Below are positions 1 to 6,261 of a stretch of DNA of 10,967 nucleotides, one piece after another. The notes below the pieces were generated by a model. It was not told the origin of the DNA. It did not search any database and was given only the letters and a program-made list of their open reading frames with translations. The stretch is taken from assembly GCA_036558265.1 (NCBI GenBank), contig DATBFY010000526.1, forward strand, positions 1 through 10,967. Reading direction: 5' to 3'. Position 1 is the first letter of the stretch, and every line of letters begins with the position of its first letter. Position numbers and translations under genes: made by a program. Source of the stretch: RYN-433 sp036558265 (GTDB lineage: Bacteria; Planctomycetota; Phycisphaerae; Tepidisphaerales; Tepidisphaeraceae).

Positions 1-687
1 GATGTGCAGGACATGATCGTATAATTTCCGGCGAATATCGTTCACGGCCAGGATCGCCGCCTTATCCGAGAAGTACTCCTGGTAGAACCGCACGAAGTTC
101 CCGATGATGGCCAGCGCGAACATCACCCCGAACACCGCCGCGATCGCCCAGACCGGATGCACCGGGAGCAGGTTCGAACCGCGGTAGAAGGCTGTGTAGT
201 ACCATTGCTGCTCCCCCACTTTGACCCCCTTGCCTACCGTTTCCTCCCCGGCGCGCATCACGGTTAGACTTACGTCTCGCGCCTGCGGATCCGCGAGTTT
301 CGCGAACACATCTGTCTGCGCTCCCGCGATCACGTCCCCCTGCCTCAACTCGGCACTGGCCGCGGGGCCGTCCGCATGGACGTGATCGATCAGCACCTTG
401 TCGGGCGTCTCGGCCAGTTTTACGCCCAGGCGGTGTTCGGCCACCATCCGCCCGGCCCACGATTGCACCGTCTCCCCGCTCATCAGCACGCGCAGGATCG
501 GCAGCATCGTGGAAAGCCCCCCGGTGAACGTCAGGCCTACCACGAAGGCGCATCCGATGGAGATCACCACAAGCTTGCGGTGCGGCCCGAGGTAACGCAT
601 CGCCCGCCAGAAATGCGTAACCGACTTGTCCCGCTTGGGCTTGGGTTTCGGAGCGGGCTGAGGCGTTTGGGACGGCGAATCACTCAT
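1..687 (-). CDS. ABC exporter (MsbA-like half-transporter), N-terminal part, with PDZ-like periplasmic insert
   Basis: Reading leftward from the ATG at 687-685 gives 229 codons with no stop up to the window edge, so the C-terminal part, including the ATP-binding domain, is missing. A Pro/Lys-rich cytoplasmic tail (residues 1-29) precedes a first hydrophobic helix (about 38-62). A soluble stretch (about 66-172) follows, then a second helix (about 176-200). After it comes a stretch ending in IRRKLYDHVLHI (218-229), which matches the intracellular extension after TM2 of type IV ABC exporters (family pattern: basic residue, Lys-Leu-Tyr, then a hydrophobic pair). The soluble stretch contains a PDZ-like segment (DGPAASAELRQGDVI, 106-120, then LTVMRAGEE, 141-149), which is not normal in MsbA-type proteins. 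Export of a lipid or glycolipid is inferred from the fold only. The gene is divergent from the aminotransferase, 93 bp away. No clear Shine-Dalgarno is visible. An extra or alternative N-terminus cannot be excluded, but the first helix is complete from this ATG. Confidence 0.85.
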   Translation of the reverse strand, partial: MSDSPSQTPQPAPKPKPKRDKSVTHFWRAMRYLGPHRKLVVISIGCAFVVGLTFTGGLSTMLPILRVLMSGETVQSWAGRMVAEHRLGVKLAETPDKVLIDHVHADGPAASAELRQGDVIAGAQTDVFAKLADPQARDVSLTVMRAGEETVGKGVKVGEQQWYYTAFYRGSNLLPVHPVWAIAAVFGVMFALAIIGNFVRFYQEYFSDKAAILAVNDIRRKLYDHVLHI

Positions 688-740
688 GCAGGGTCAGTCT
701 CGTTGTCGATACCGGGGTTATCGGACCGCGAAAGCGGACG

Positions 741-748
741 AGTATAGC
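741..748 (-). promoter_or_regulatory. Candidate -10 element for the ABC exporter gene
   Basis: On the minus strand this reads GCTATACT, with TATACT resembling a sigma-70 -10 box, about 54 nt before the exporter start. I see no convincing -35 hexamer at 16-18 nt. The same 8-mer lies ahead of the other minus-strand start at 4391. Weak evidence. Confidence 0.25.
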
Positions 749-780
749 GATTGACGATTTGACAGGAAGTTAGCTCATCC

Positions 781-1929
781 ATGCCTACCCCGATCCCCCT
801 CTCCCGACCCGATATCACCCAGCGCGAGATCGACGCGGTCGTGGACGTGCTCCACACCGATACCCTGTCGATCGGTCCCAAGGCCGTCGAATTCGAAACG
901 CTTTGTGCAAACCTCGTCGGGCGCCGCCACGGCATCGCCGTATCCTCCGGCACTGCCGGGCTTCACTGCGCGATGCTGGCTGCGAACATCCGCGAGGGGG
1001 ACGAGGTCGTCACCACGCCGTTCTCGTTCGTGGCCAGCGCCAATTGCGCCCTGTTCGCCGGTGCCAGGCCCGTTTTCGTGGACGTGGACCCGGTTACGTT
1101 GAACCTCGATCTCGACAAGGTCGCCGCCGCCATCACGCCCAAGACGCGCGCCATCGTCGGCGTGGAAGTCTTCGGGCATCCCGGCGGCATGCCCGAGCTG
1201 GAGCAGATCGCCCAGCGGAACGACCTGGTCTTGATCGAAGACTCGTGCGAGGGGTTCGGCGGGCACGCCGGACGTCGCGCGATTGGCTCATTCGGCCGCG
1301 CCAGCGTCTTCGCCTTCTATCCCAACAAGCAGATCACCACCGGCGAAGGGGGCGTGATCGTCACGGATGACGACGCCACCGCCGCCGCCTGCCGATCATT
1401 GCGGAACCAAGGCCGCGACGGCATGGCGTGGCTCGCGCACCAGCGCCTGGGTTACAACTATCGGATGTCGGAGATCAACGCGGCGCTGGGCGTTGCGCAG
1501 TTCAATCGCCTGGACGAGATCCTCGGCAACCGCCGCCGGGTCGCCCACCACTACATGGACCGCCTGATGACCAGCCGGTTCGTGACGCTTCCGACGCTGA
1601 GGGATGACGACCGGATGAGCTGGTTCGTCTTCGTGGTCCGGCTGAATGACCTGTTCGAGTCCGGCGACCGTGACGCCCTGATGCACATGCTCCGCGAGGA
1701 GGGGATCGGGTGTAACAACTATTTTCCGCCGATCCACCTCCAGCCGTACATGGTCGAGCGGTTCGGTTACCAGCCGGGGGATTTCCCGGTGTCGGAGTAC
1801 GTCTCCACGCGGACGATCGCCCTGCCGTTTTTCAGCAGGATGACGGCCGCCCAGGTCGATCGAGTGTGCGACGTGCTGGAGCGGAACCTGGAGAAGATGC
1901 TGGTGGGGCGCACGAAGCGGTTCCGATAA
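781..1929 (+). CDS. DegT/DnrJ/EryC1/StrS-family PLP-dependent sugar aminotransferase
   Basis: The product is a 382-residue fold-type I PLP enzyme expected to transaminate a nucleotide-linked keto-sugar (usually with glutamate as donor), making an amino sugar for surface glycans. Visible family motifs are SSGTAGLH (55-62, cofactor phosphate binding), FSFVASANCALFAGARPVFVD (81-101), IEDSCEGFGG (152-161, with Asp154 expected to contact the pyridine nitrogen), FYPNKQITTGEGG (179-191, with Lys183 as the Schiff-base lysine), and LGYNYRMSEINAALG (223-237). The stretch QGRDGMAWLAHQRLGYNYR most resembles perosamine-synthetase-like members, but the exact substrate cannot be read from sequence. Length is normal for the family and all catalytic positions are present. 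The ATG at 781 is preceded by AGGAAG at 764-769, a somewhat long 11-nt spacing, and the N-terminal IPLSRPDIT is typical of the family start. The PilZ gene follows on the same strand 97 bp downstream. Cytoplasmic. Confidence 0.95.
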   Translation: MPTPIPLSRPDITQREIDAVVDVLHTDTLSIGPKAVEFETLCANLVGRRHGIAVSSGTAGLHCAMLAANIREGDEVVTTPFSFVASANCALFAGARPVFVDVDPVTLNLDLDKVAAAITPKTRAIVGVEVFGHPGGMPELEQIAQRNDLVLIEDSCEGFGGHAGRRAIGSFGRASVFAFYPNKQITTGEGGVIVTDDDATAAACRSLRNQGRDGMAWLAHQRLGYNYRMSEINAALGVAQFNRLDEILGNRRRVAHHYMDRLMTSRFVTLPTLRDDDRMSWFVFVVRLNDLFESGDRDALMHMLREEGIGCNNYFPPIHLQPYMVERFGYQPGDFPVSEYVSTRTIALPFFSRMTAAQVDRVCDVLERNLEKMLVGRTKRFR

Positions 1930-2016
1930 CCGATCGCCGGTTTCCGCAACTGTTCCGACAGGTCTGCCGATATCGATATAGACGTTGCGCGCGTGCGCGC
2001 CGGTTGAGTTGACGCG

Positions 2017-2021
2017 AAGGA
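2017..2021 (+). promoter_or_regulatory. Ribosome binding site of the PilZ gene
   Basis: AAGGA lies 5 nt before the ATG at 2027. It favours this start over the in-frame TTG at 1985, which would add 14 residues (starting RACAPVELTRR after the initiator) that do not look like part of the domain and has no such site. Confidence 0.6.
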
Positions 2022-2026
2022 CTGTC

Positions 2027-2452
2027 ATGCAGTTGGCGGCACAATATCTGGCGGAGATCGTCGAGACGGTCAAGAAGATGGAGACCGCGACCAAGGGGAG
2101 CGAGAAGCGGCGCTTCGCGCGCTTCGCCGTGGTCGCGAGGGTCGAGGTCATGCACACCGCCAGCGGCCGGATGTACACGGCGCTGACCCGCGACCTGTCG
2201 CTCGAAGGGATCGGCCTGCTCCAGGCCGGCCCGATGCAGAAGGGGGAGGAGTTCTCGGTTTCGCTGCCGCGGGGCAAGGCGACCCACCTGGTGGCGCAGT
2301 GCAAGGTCATGCACGCGCGCGAGCTGGCGGACGGCATCTGGGGCATCGGCGCGATCTTCGTGACCGCGGCCCCCGCCGCCACGCCGCCCAAGCCCGCCGC
2401 CGGCAGCGAAGCCGGCGAAGCCAAGCGCATCGCGGCGAAGATGCTGGGGTGA
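2027..2452 (+). CDS. PilZ-domain protein (cyclic di-GMP receptor)
   Basis: This is a 141-residue cytoplasmic protein made of little more than one PilZ domain. An N-terminal helical segment (about 1-25) leads into the bipartite c-di-GMP signature: RxxxR at Arg28-Arg32 (KRRFARF) and DxSxxG at 56-61 (DLSLEG). Beta-strand-rich sequence continues to about residue 113, with GIWGIGAIFV near the end of the barrel. The tail from about 114 is Ala/Pro/Lys-rich and probably disordered. Both ligand-binding motifs are intact, so c-di-GMP binding is expected. The target process is unknown. The sugar aminotransferase upstream on the same strand makes surface-polysaccharide control a reasonable guess, but the 97-bp gap leaves co-transcription open. 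I chose the ATG at 2027 because of its Shine-Dalgarno. No terminator is obvious after the stop. Confidence 0.9.
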   Translation: MQLAAQYLAEIVETVKKMETATKGSEKRRFARFAVVARVEVMHTASGRMYTALTRDLSLEGIGLLQAGPMQKGEEFSVSLPRGKATHLVAQCKVMHARELADGIWGIGAIFVTAAPAATPPKPAAGSEAGEAKRIAAKMLG

Positions 2453-3320
2453 ACCTCACCATCGCCACGCGCGCATCGCAAACCGGGTTCACCGACCGTC
2501 AGACCGTTTCTCGAGCGACCGATGATCTCCAACCATCACGACAGGTCGGGGCCACGCCGTTCCCGCAAGCCCGCGCGTGCGGCACGACCGAAGGTCTCAT
2601 TTCGAATATGCCGTCACTATCCGAGAATACGCGATGCCTGATTCCGGCGCCTTATACGGGTTCGACTTGACTCGCGCGCCGCAGAGCACACGAAGACACG
2701 GGCAAACAAGTTTGCCCATGCCACCCCAAGCAGCGCGGGAATCTCTTACGATCCGTATTAGACGGTGAAACTTCACGAGACAATCGCGAGCGGGACGTCA
2801 CCTCATCAAATGCGTGTCGTGTGCTCAGCCTCTCCCTTGAGCGTCGATGGCGTTTTCGGGGACGCATGAAAAATAGCACGGCATCAGAGGCGAACGCAAG
2901 GAGATTCGCGCCCGAGACCTTGAGCAGAGGGGGTTTGCGCGCGCGCGGCGAGGTGCGCATCCGGGGCACCGCTCGAGCGGATTGGGGTGGATGTGCTGAC
3001 GCTCCTGCCACGGGCGGCGTTTGCGCATTTTTCCGGGAGGCGGGTTGATGCGCCTTGTTCCCGGTCTGGCAAAATGCTCCAACGCCGTGGGTCACGAGGA
3101 CGCCATGGCGACGGTCGTTTGCCCGCAGGGGAGGCGGCCGTTTGCGAGGACCGGTTCACCGCGGTCGCGGTGCCTACACCGTCCGGGGTCCCCGCAACCG
3201 GGCCACCCCCGGTGCGTCGGGAGGTGAAAGGGTTGGCGGAGCGTAATCGCTTTCAGAAACCGGTGTCGGGCGGCGGGGCCACCTGCACCTACGGTGCGAC
3301 CGCTGACTGCCGGCGTCGTA
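2453..3320. other. 868-bp spacer without a convincing gene
   Basis: This lies between the convergent PilZ and old yellow enzyme genes. Open frames on both strands give Arg/Pro/Ser-rich, low-order translations with no recognisable motif, poor starts and heavy mutual overlap. It holds a short palindromic repeat-like element at 2687-2726 and an alternating GC run near 2937-2947. Small hairpins such as CACCGC/GCGGTG (3157-3172) and GCACC/GGTGC (3285-3297) are also present. No tRNA fold, clear terminator or riboswitch was found. The part around 2600-2900 looks less GC-rich than the flanking genes. It may be decayed or transferred DNA, or it may hold an unrecognised RNA. Confidence 0.6.
2687..2726. 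repeat. Short palindromic element, possible dispersed repeat
   Basis: The core GGGCAAACAAGTTTGCCC (2700-2717) has perfect 8-nt arms around AA, equivalent to a 7-bp stem with a 4-nt loop. It is flanked by CACACGAAGACAC on the left and CATGCCACCCC on the right. I recall similar text (a CACGAAGACAC stretch and a GGGCAAAC palindrome followed by ATGCCACC) in planctomycetal intergenic DNA, but only one copy is present here, so repeat status is from memory and unverified. Confidence 0.45.
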
Positions 3321-4391
3321 TCACCCGCGTGCCCGCGCGTACTGGTCGGGCCAGGGAATGTCGGCCTCAAGCACCTTGGCGGCGTGGAGCGGCCAGTAGG
3401 GATTGCGCAGGAAGGCGCGCGCCAGCAGGAGGGCGTCGGCCTTGTCCTGGGCGACGATCTGCTCGGCCTGGTGCGCGTCGGTGATCAGCCCGACCGCGCC
3501 CGTGGCAATGCGGGCCTTGTGCTTGATCTCGAACGCGAAGGGGACCTGATAGCCCGGGGCGACCGGGATCTTCGCGCCGGGAACCAGTCCGCCGCTCGAA
3601 CAGTCGATCAGGTCCACCCCGACCTCCTTGAGCAGGATCGCCAGGCGGACCGATTGTTCGAGGTCCCAGCCTCCCTCGACCCAGTCGGTGCAGGACAGTC
3701 GCACGAAGACGGGCCAGCGCGCGGGCCAGGCGGCGCGGACCTCGGTGGCGACGCGAAGCAGCAGGCGGGTGCGGTCCTCGAACGAACCGCCGTATTCATC
3801 GGTGCGGTGGTTCGAGAGCGGTGAGAGGAACTCGTGGAGGAGGTACCCATGGGCGGCGTGGACCTCGACGACCTCGAAGCCGCCGCGTGCGGCGCGCCGG
3901 GCGGCGGCGCTGAAGTCGGCGACCAGGCGGTCGATGTCACCGCGCGTCATCTCGCGCGGCGGCGGGTCGTCCGGGTGGAACGGGATCGGGCTGGGCGCGA
4001 GCGGTTCCCAGGCCAGCGGGTGACGGCCCGCCGGCAGCACCTTACCGCCCCGCCAGGGGACGTCGGTCGAGGCCTTGCGACCGGCGTGTGCGAGTTGGAC
4101 GCCCGGCACGCAGTGGTTGCGGCGGATGAAGTCGGTGATGCGCATGAACGCGTCGGCGTGGGCGTCGGACCAGATGCCGCTGTCCCACGGGGAGATGCGC
4201 CCCTCCGGGGTGATGGCGGTGGCCTCGACCATGACCATCGCCGCCCCGCCGACCGCGCGCGACCCCAGGTGTACCAGGTGCCAGTCGGTCGGCAGGCCGT
4301 CGTCGCTGGAGTACTGGCACATCGGCGAGACGAAGATGCGGTTCTTGAACGTAACGTCGCGCAGGGCGAGCGGCGAGAACAGGCGGGACAT
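3321..4391 (-). CDS. Old yellow enzyme, YqjM/NamA/XenA type (NAD(P)H:flavin oxidoreductase, ene-reductase)
   Basis: The product is a 356-residue FMN-dependent TIM-barrel enzyme that reduces activated C=C bonds of enones, or similar electrophiles, with NAD(P)H in the cytoplasm. Class III (thermophilic-like) old yellow enzyme signatures are present in order. These are NRIFVSPMCQYSS with Cys25 and Tyr27 near the flavin, WHLVHLGSRAVGGA (37-50), VQLAHAGRKAS (98-108), and HAAHGYLLHEFLSPLSNHRTDEYGG. The last contains His178, His181 and Tyr183, the expected substrate-activating pair and proton donor. The C-terminal LLLARAFLRNPYWPLHAA also fits. Length agrees with YqjM and XenA (about 340-360). I chose the ATG at 4391 because AAGGAG lies 10 nt upstream and MSRLFSPLALRDVTFKNRI is the usual N-terminus. 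The frame stays open to 4751, but that extension translates an intergenic repeat. The physiological substrate is unknown. The gene stands alone, divergent from the Gfo/Idh/MocA gene. Confidence 0.94.
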   Translation of the reverse strand: MSRLFSPLALRDVTFKNRIFVSPMCQYSSDDGLPTDWHLVHLGSRAVGGAAMVMVEATAITPEGRISPWDSGIWSDAHADAFMRITDFIRRNHCVPGVQLAHAGRKASTDVPWRGGKVLPAGRHPLAWEPLAPSPIPFHPDDPPPREMTRGDIDRLVADFSAAARRAARGGFEVVEVHAAHGYLLHEFLSPLSNHRTDEYGGSFEDRTRLLLRVATEVRAAWPARWPVFVRLSCTDWVEGGWDLEQSVRLAILLKEVGVDLIDCSSGGLVPGAKIPVAPGYQVPFAFEIKHKARIATGAVGLITDAHQAEQIVAQDKADALLLARAFLRNPYWPLHAAKVLEADIPWPDQYARARG

Positions 4392-4401
4392 GGCGGGTGG
4401 T

Positions 4402-4407
4402 CTCCTT
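4402..4407 (-). promoter_or_regulatory. Ribosome binding site of the old yellow enzyme gene
   Basis: AAGGAG on the minus strand, 10 nt ahead of the ATG at 4391. It supports that start and argues against the longer in-frame reading that begins at 4751. Confidence 0.6.
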
Positions 4408-4429
4408 TCCGCACCGTCTGGAAAGCAAA

Positions 4430-4437
4430 AGTATAGC
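4430..4437 (-). promoter_or_regulatory. Candidate -10 element for the old yellow enzyme gene
   Basis: Minus-strand GCTATACT, about 39 nt before the start at 4391. It is identical over 8 nt to the candidate ahead of the ABC exporter gene. No good -35 box is seen upstream. Tentative. Confidence 0.3.
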
Positions 4438-4495
4438 CCGCGCGTGCGAATGAGGATTCGGGACGGAAACGGCAATGGGGCTGATCGGTAAAGAG

Positions 4496-4536
4496 GGCGG
4501 AGCGCGTGCCGCGCGCGCGGTGGCGTGCGCTCCGCC
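4496..4536. repeat. GC-rich inverted repeat (hairpin)
   Basis: Perfect 10-nt arms GGCGGAGCGC (4496-4505) and GCGCTCCGCC (4527-4536) enclose a 2-nt mismatch. Three further pairs follow (GCC 4508-4510 with GGC 4522-4524) around a GC-alternating loop. No T-tract follows on either strand, so it is not a standard terminator. Confidence 0.75.
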
Positions 4537-4537
4537 A

Positions 4538-4552
4538 ACGGCCTTAGGCCGT
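4538..4552. repeat. Small perfect hairpin abutting the dispersed repeat
   Basis: ACGGCC (4538-4543), loop TTA, GGCCGT (4547-4552). Its right arm overlaps the first two bases of the GTCATCCTGA repeat. Confidence 0.6.
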
Positions 4553-4646
4553 CATCCTGAGCGCAGCGAAGGATCTGGCGGCGAGGGGGCGTGGTCGTCC
4601 GTTTGCGCAAGATCCTTCGGTCGCCGCTAGGCTCCCTCAGGATGAC
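4551..4646. repeat. Dispersed-type imperfect inverted repeat (GTCATCCTGAGC family)
   Basis: The left arm at 4551-4576 begins GTCATCCTGAGCGCAGCGAA and ends GAAGGATCT. The right arm at 4610-4646 is its imperfect reverse complement, starting AGATCCTTC and ending TCAGGATGAC. The outer 10 nt and inner 9 nt of the arms pair perfectly. The middle of the right arm is 11 nt longer, and 33 nt separate the arms. I recognise this as the GTCATCCTGAGCG-AGCGAAGGATCT type of intergenic repeat found in many planctomycetes and other high-GC bacteria. It carries no protein and is probably a REP- or MITE-like element. Confidence 0.75.
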
Positions 4647-4875
4647 GAGGGTGCGTTGACGCGTAAAGTTGACGAATGTCTGCCCCACCCTGATGGCTGG
4701 CGGAAACGTGCCGCCGGAACGGTCGCGCACCCGGCGACGTATGGGTGGCAATTCGCGCTGGATTTTGGGGGCGGCTCACCGGATGATGTGCGCCCTTGCC
4801 GCCCGCCCGGGAGGGCGCGCGCGCGCGTCGGTTTATCGTCGGTTCAGGTCTAGTCGTCGCCGCTGGCGGCGCAGG

Positions 4876-4882
4876 AAAGGAA
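4876..4882 (+). promoter_or_regulatory. Ribosome binding site of the Gfo/Idh/MocA gene
   Basis: AAAGGAA, 6 nt before the ATG at 4889. It decides for this start over upstream in-frame starts near 4796, which would put an implausible Arg/Gly-rich stretch ahead of the Tat signal. Confidence 0.65.
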
Positions 4883-4888
4883 CAGGTC

Positions 4889-6229
4889 ATGCAATCGCAG
4901 CAGCAGAACGGGACAGGGAACGTGAAACCGGGGACCTCGCAACAAGAACAAACGGGCGGTGGCGTGTCGCGCCGCAGCGTGCTCAAGGGCACGACCGCCG
5001 CGATGGGGGCGGCGGCGACGTTCGCGGCGCTGGGCACCAACTTCGCCTGGGCGCAGGTGTCCGAGGAGATCAAGGTCGGCATGATCGGCGCGGGCGGACG
5101 CGCCAGCGGCGCGGCGGGCAACATCCTCGAGGCCGGCGGCATCATCAAGCAGGGCGTGAAGATCCACGCCGTCGCCGACGCGTTCCCCGACCCGGTCAAG
5201 AAGATCAAGGACAAGTACAAGGTCGATCAGAAGAACTGTTTCGTCGGCCTCGACGCGTACAAGGAACTGGTCAACAGCGACATCGAGCTGGTGATCACCG
5301 CCACACCGCCGGGCTTTCGCCCGATCCACTTCGCCGCCGCCATCGAGGCCGGCAAGCACATCTTCTTTGAAAAGCCCGTGGCGGTAGACCCGTGGGGCGT
5401 GCGCAAGGTGATCGAGGCGGGCAAGAAGGCCGCGGAGAAAAATCTCGCCGCCGTCACCGGCACCCAGCGCCGCCACCAGACCAACTACAACGAGACGATC
5501 GAACAGATCCACGGCGGCGCGATCGGCGACGTCATGCACATGAGCGTCTACTGGAACGGCCAGGACATCTGGTACCGCCCGCGCCAGCCCGGCATGACCG
5601 ATATGCAGGCCCAGGTGCACAACTGGTATCACCACATCTGGCTCTGCGGCGACCAGATCTGCGAACAGCACATCCATAACCTCGACATCGCCAACTGGGT
5701 GCTTAACAGCCACCCGATCAGCGCGCTGGGCCTGGGCGGCCGCCAGGTGCGCGACGCGCTGGGGCAGGTCCCCGGCGAGATCTGGGATCACTTTGGCGTC
5801 GAGTACGAATACCCCAACGGCGCCCGCGTCCTGTCGCAATGCCGCCACTGGCCCAAGAGCGACGGCAACGTCAGCGAATTCGCCATCGGCACCCAGGGCA
5901 CCTTCAACGGCAATGACGGCACCTGCGGCCTGACCATCAAGGGCCAGAAGAAGACCTACAAGAGCCAGCGCAGCGGCTACGTGCAGGAACACATCGACAT
6001 GATCAACAGCATCAAGGCCGGCAAGCCGCTTAACGAAGCGACGCGCATCGCCGAGAGCACGCTGACCGCGATCATCGGCCGCATGAGCTCCTACACCGGC
6101 AAGAAGGTCATGTGGGACTGGGCCATGAACGAGAGCAAGCTCAAGACCATGCCCGACGGCGACCTGACCTGGGACACCAAGCCGCCCGAAGTCCACGTTC
6201 CACAGCCCGGGTCGACGCCGCTGGTCTAA
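4889..6229 (+). CDS. Tat-exported Gfo/Idh/MocA-family oxidoreductase
   Basis: The product is a 446-residue NAD(P)-dependent dehydrogenase of the glucose-fructose oxidoreductase/inositol dehydrogenase family, expected to act on a sugar or polyol outside the cytoplasm. A Gln/Gly-rich leader precedes a twin-arginine signal, SRRSVLKG (27-34) with Arg28-Arg29. An Ala-rich hydrophobic stretch and a likely cleavage site after AWA (residue 55) follow. The Rossmann fold starts at IKVGMIGAGGRASG (61-74), and the family EKP motif is at 161-163 (HIFFEKPVAVDPWG). CEQHIHNLDIANWVL (258-272) contains the expected catalytic region around His264 and Asp266. Length and layout match the large planctomycetal paralogue group with Tat signals, whose members are thought to be loaded with cofactor before export. 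The substrate is not predictable. The gene appears monocistronic, with a repeat-rich spacer before it and a strong terminator after it. Confidence 0.95.
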   Translation: MQSQQQNGTGNVKPGTSQQEQTGGGVSRRSVLKGTTAAMGAAATFAALGTNFAWAQVSEEIKVGMIGAGGRASGAAGNILEAGGIIKQGVKIHAVADAFPDPVKKIKDKYKVDQKNCFVGLDAYKELVNSDIELVITATPPGFRPIHFAAAIEAGKHIFFEKPVAVDPWGVRKVIEAGKKAAEKNLAAVTGTQRRHQTNYNETIEQIHGGAIGDVMHMSVYWNGQDIWYRPRQPGMTDMQAQVHNWYHHIWLCGDQICEQHIHNLDIANWVLNSHPISALGLGGRQVRDALGQVPGEIWDHFGVEYEYPNGARVLSQCRHWPKSDGNVSEFAIGTQGTFNGNDGTCGLTIKGQKKTYKSQRSGYVQEHIDMINSIKAGKPLNEATRIAESTLTAIIGRMSSYTGKKVMWDWAMNESKLKTMPDGDLTWDTKPPEVHVPQPGSTPLV

Positions 6230-6261
6230 AGGGAAACGCCGACGCAAGCACGAAGACCAGG

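Larger units (their letters stand above)
4392..4888. other. 497-bp divergent spacer rich in inverted repeats
   Basis: It separates the divergent old yellow enzyme and Gfo/Idh/MocA genes. From left to right it holds the minus-strand RBS and candidate -10, a strong GC hairpin (4496-4536), a small hairpin (4538-4552), and a dispersed-type inverted repeat (4551-4646). Further right are a GC-alternating run (4815-4827) and a short palindrome (4858-4871) just before the plus-strand RBS. No gene is supported inside it. Confidence 0.7.

Noticed and set aside
1985..2026. TTG start adding 14 residues to the PilZ protein
   Set aside because: No Shine-Dalgarno for it, whereas AAGGA is placed 5 nt ahead of the ATG at 2027.
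1396..2532. 378-residue minus-strand open frame opposite the aminotransferase and PilZ genes
   Set aside because: It spans two well-supported plus-strand genes and the spacer between them, with no domain of its own.
2655..2680. GGTTCGA stretch suggestive of a tRNA T-loop
   Set aside because: No matching acceptor stem, anticodon arm or D-arm can be drawn around it.
2652..3095. 147-residue minus-strand open frame in the spacer
   Set aside because: Low-order Arg/Ser/Pro-rich translation, overlapping the palindromic repeat (GWHGQTCLPVSSC arises from it). No recognisable domain or ribosome binding site.
3048..3227. Small plus-strand frame starting MRLVPGLAKCSNAV with a GGGAGG nearby
   Set aside because: The translation turns into Arg/Pro/Gly-rich text with no motif, and the site is not well placed. 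It is insufficient to call a gene.
4392..4751. In-frame N-terminal extension of the old yellow enzyme (would give 476 residues)
   Set aside because: It translates the dispersed repeat and spacer, has no homology-like features, and a Shine-Dalgarno plus the canonical family N-terminus point to 4391.
4815..4827. Alternating GC run, possible Z-DNA-forming site
   Set aside because: Short alternating GC runs also occur near 2937 and 4511 and are expected in DNA of this composition. There is no evidence of function.
4796..4888. 31-residue extension of the Gfo/Idh/MocA protein from an upstream start
   Set aside because: It would bury the Tat signal behind an Arg/Gly-rich leader, and the ATG at 4889 has a clear ribosome binding site.
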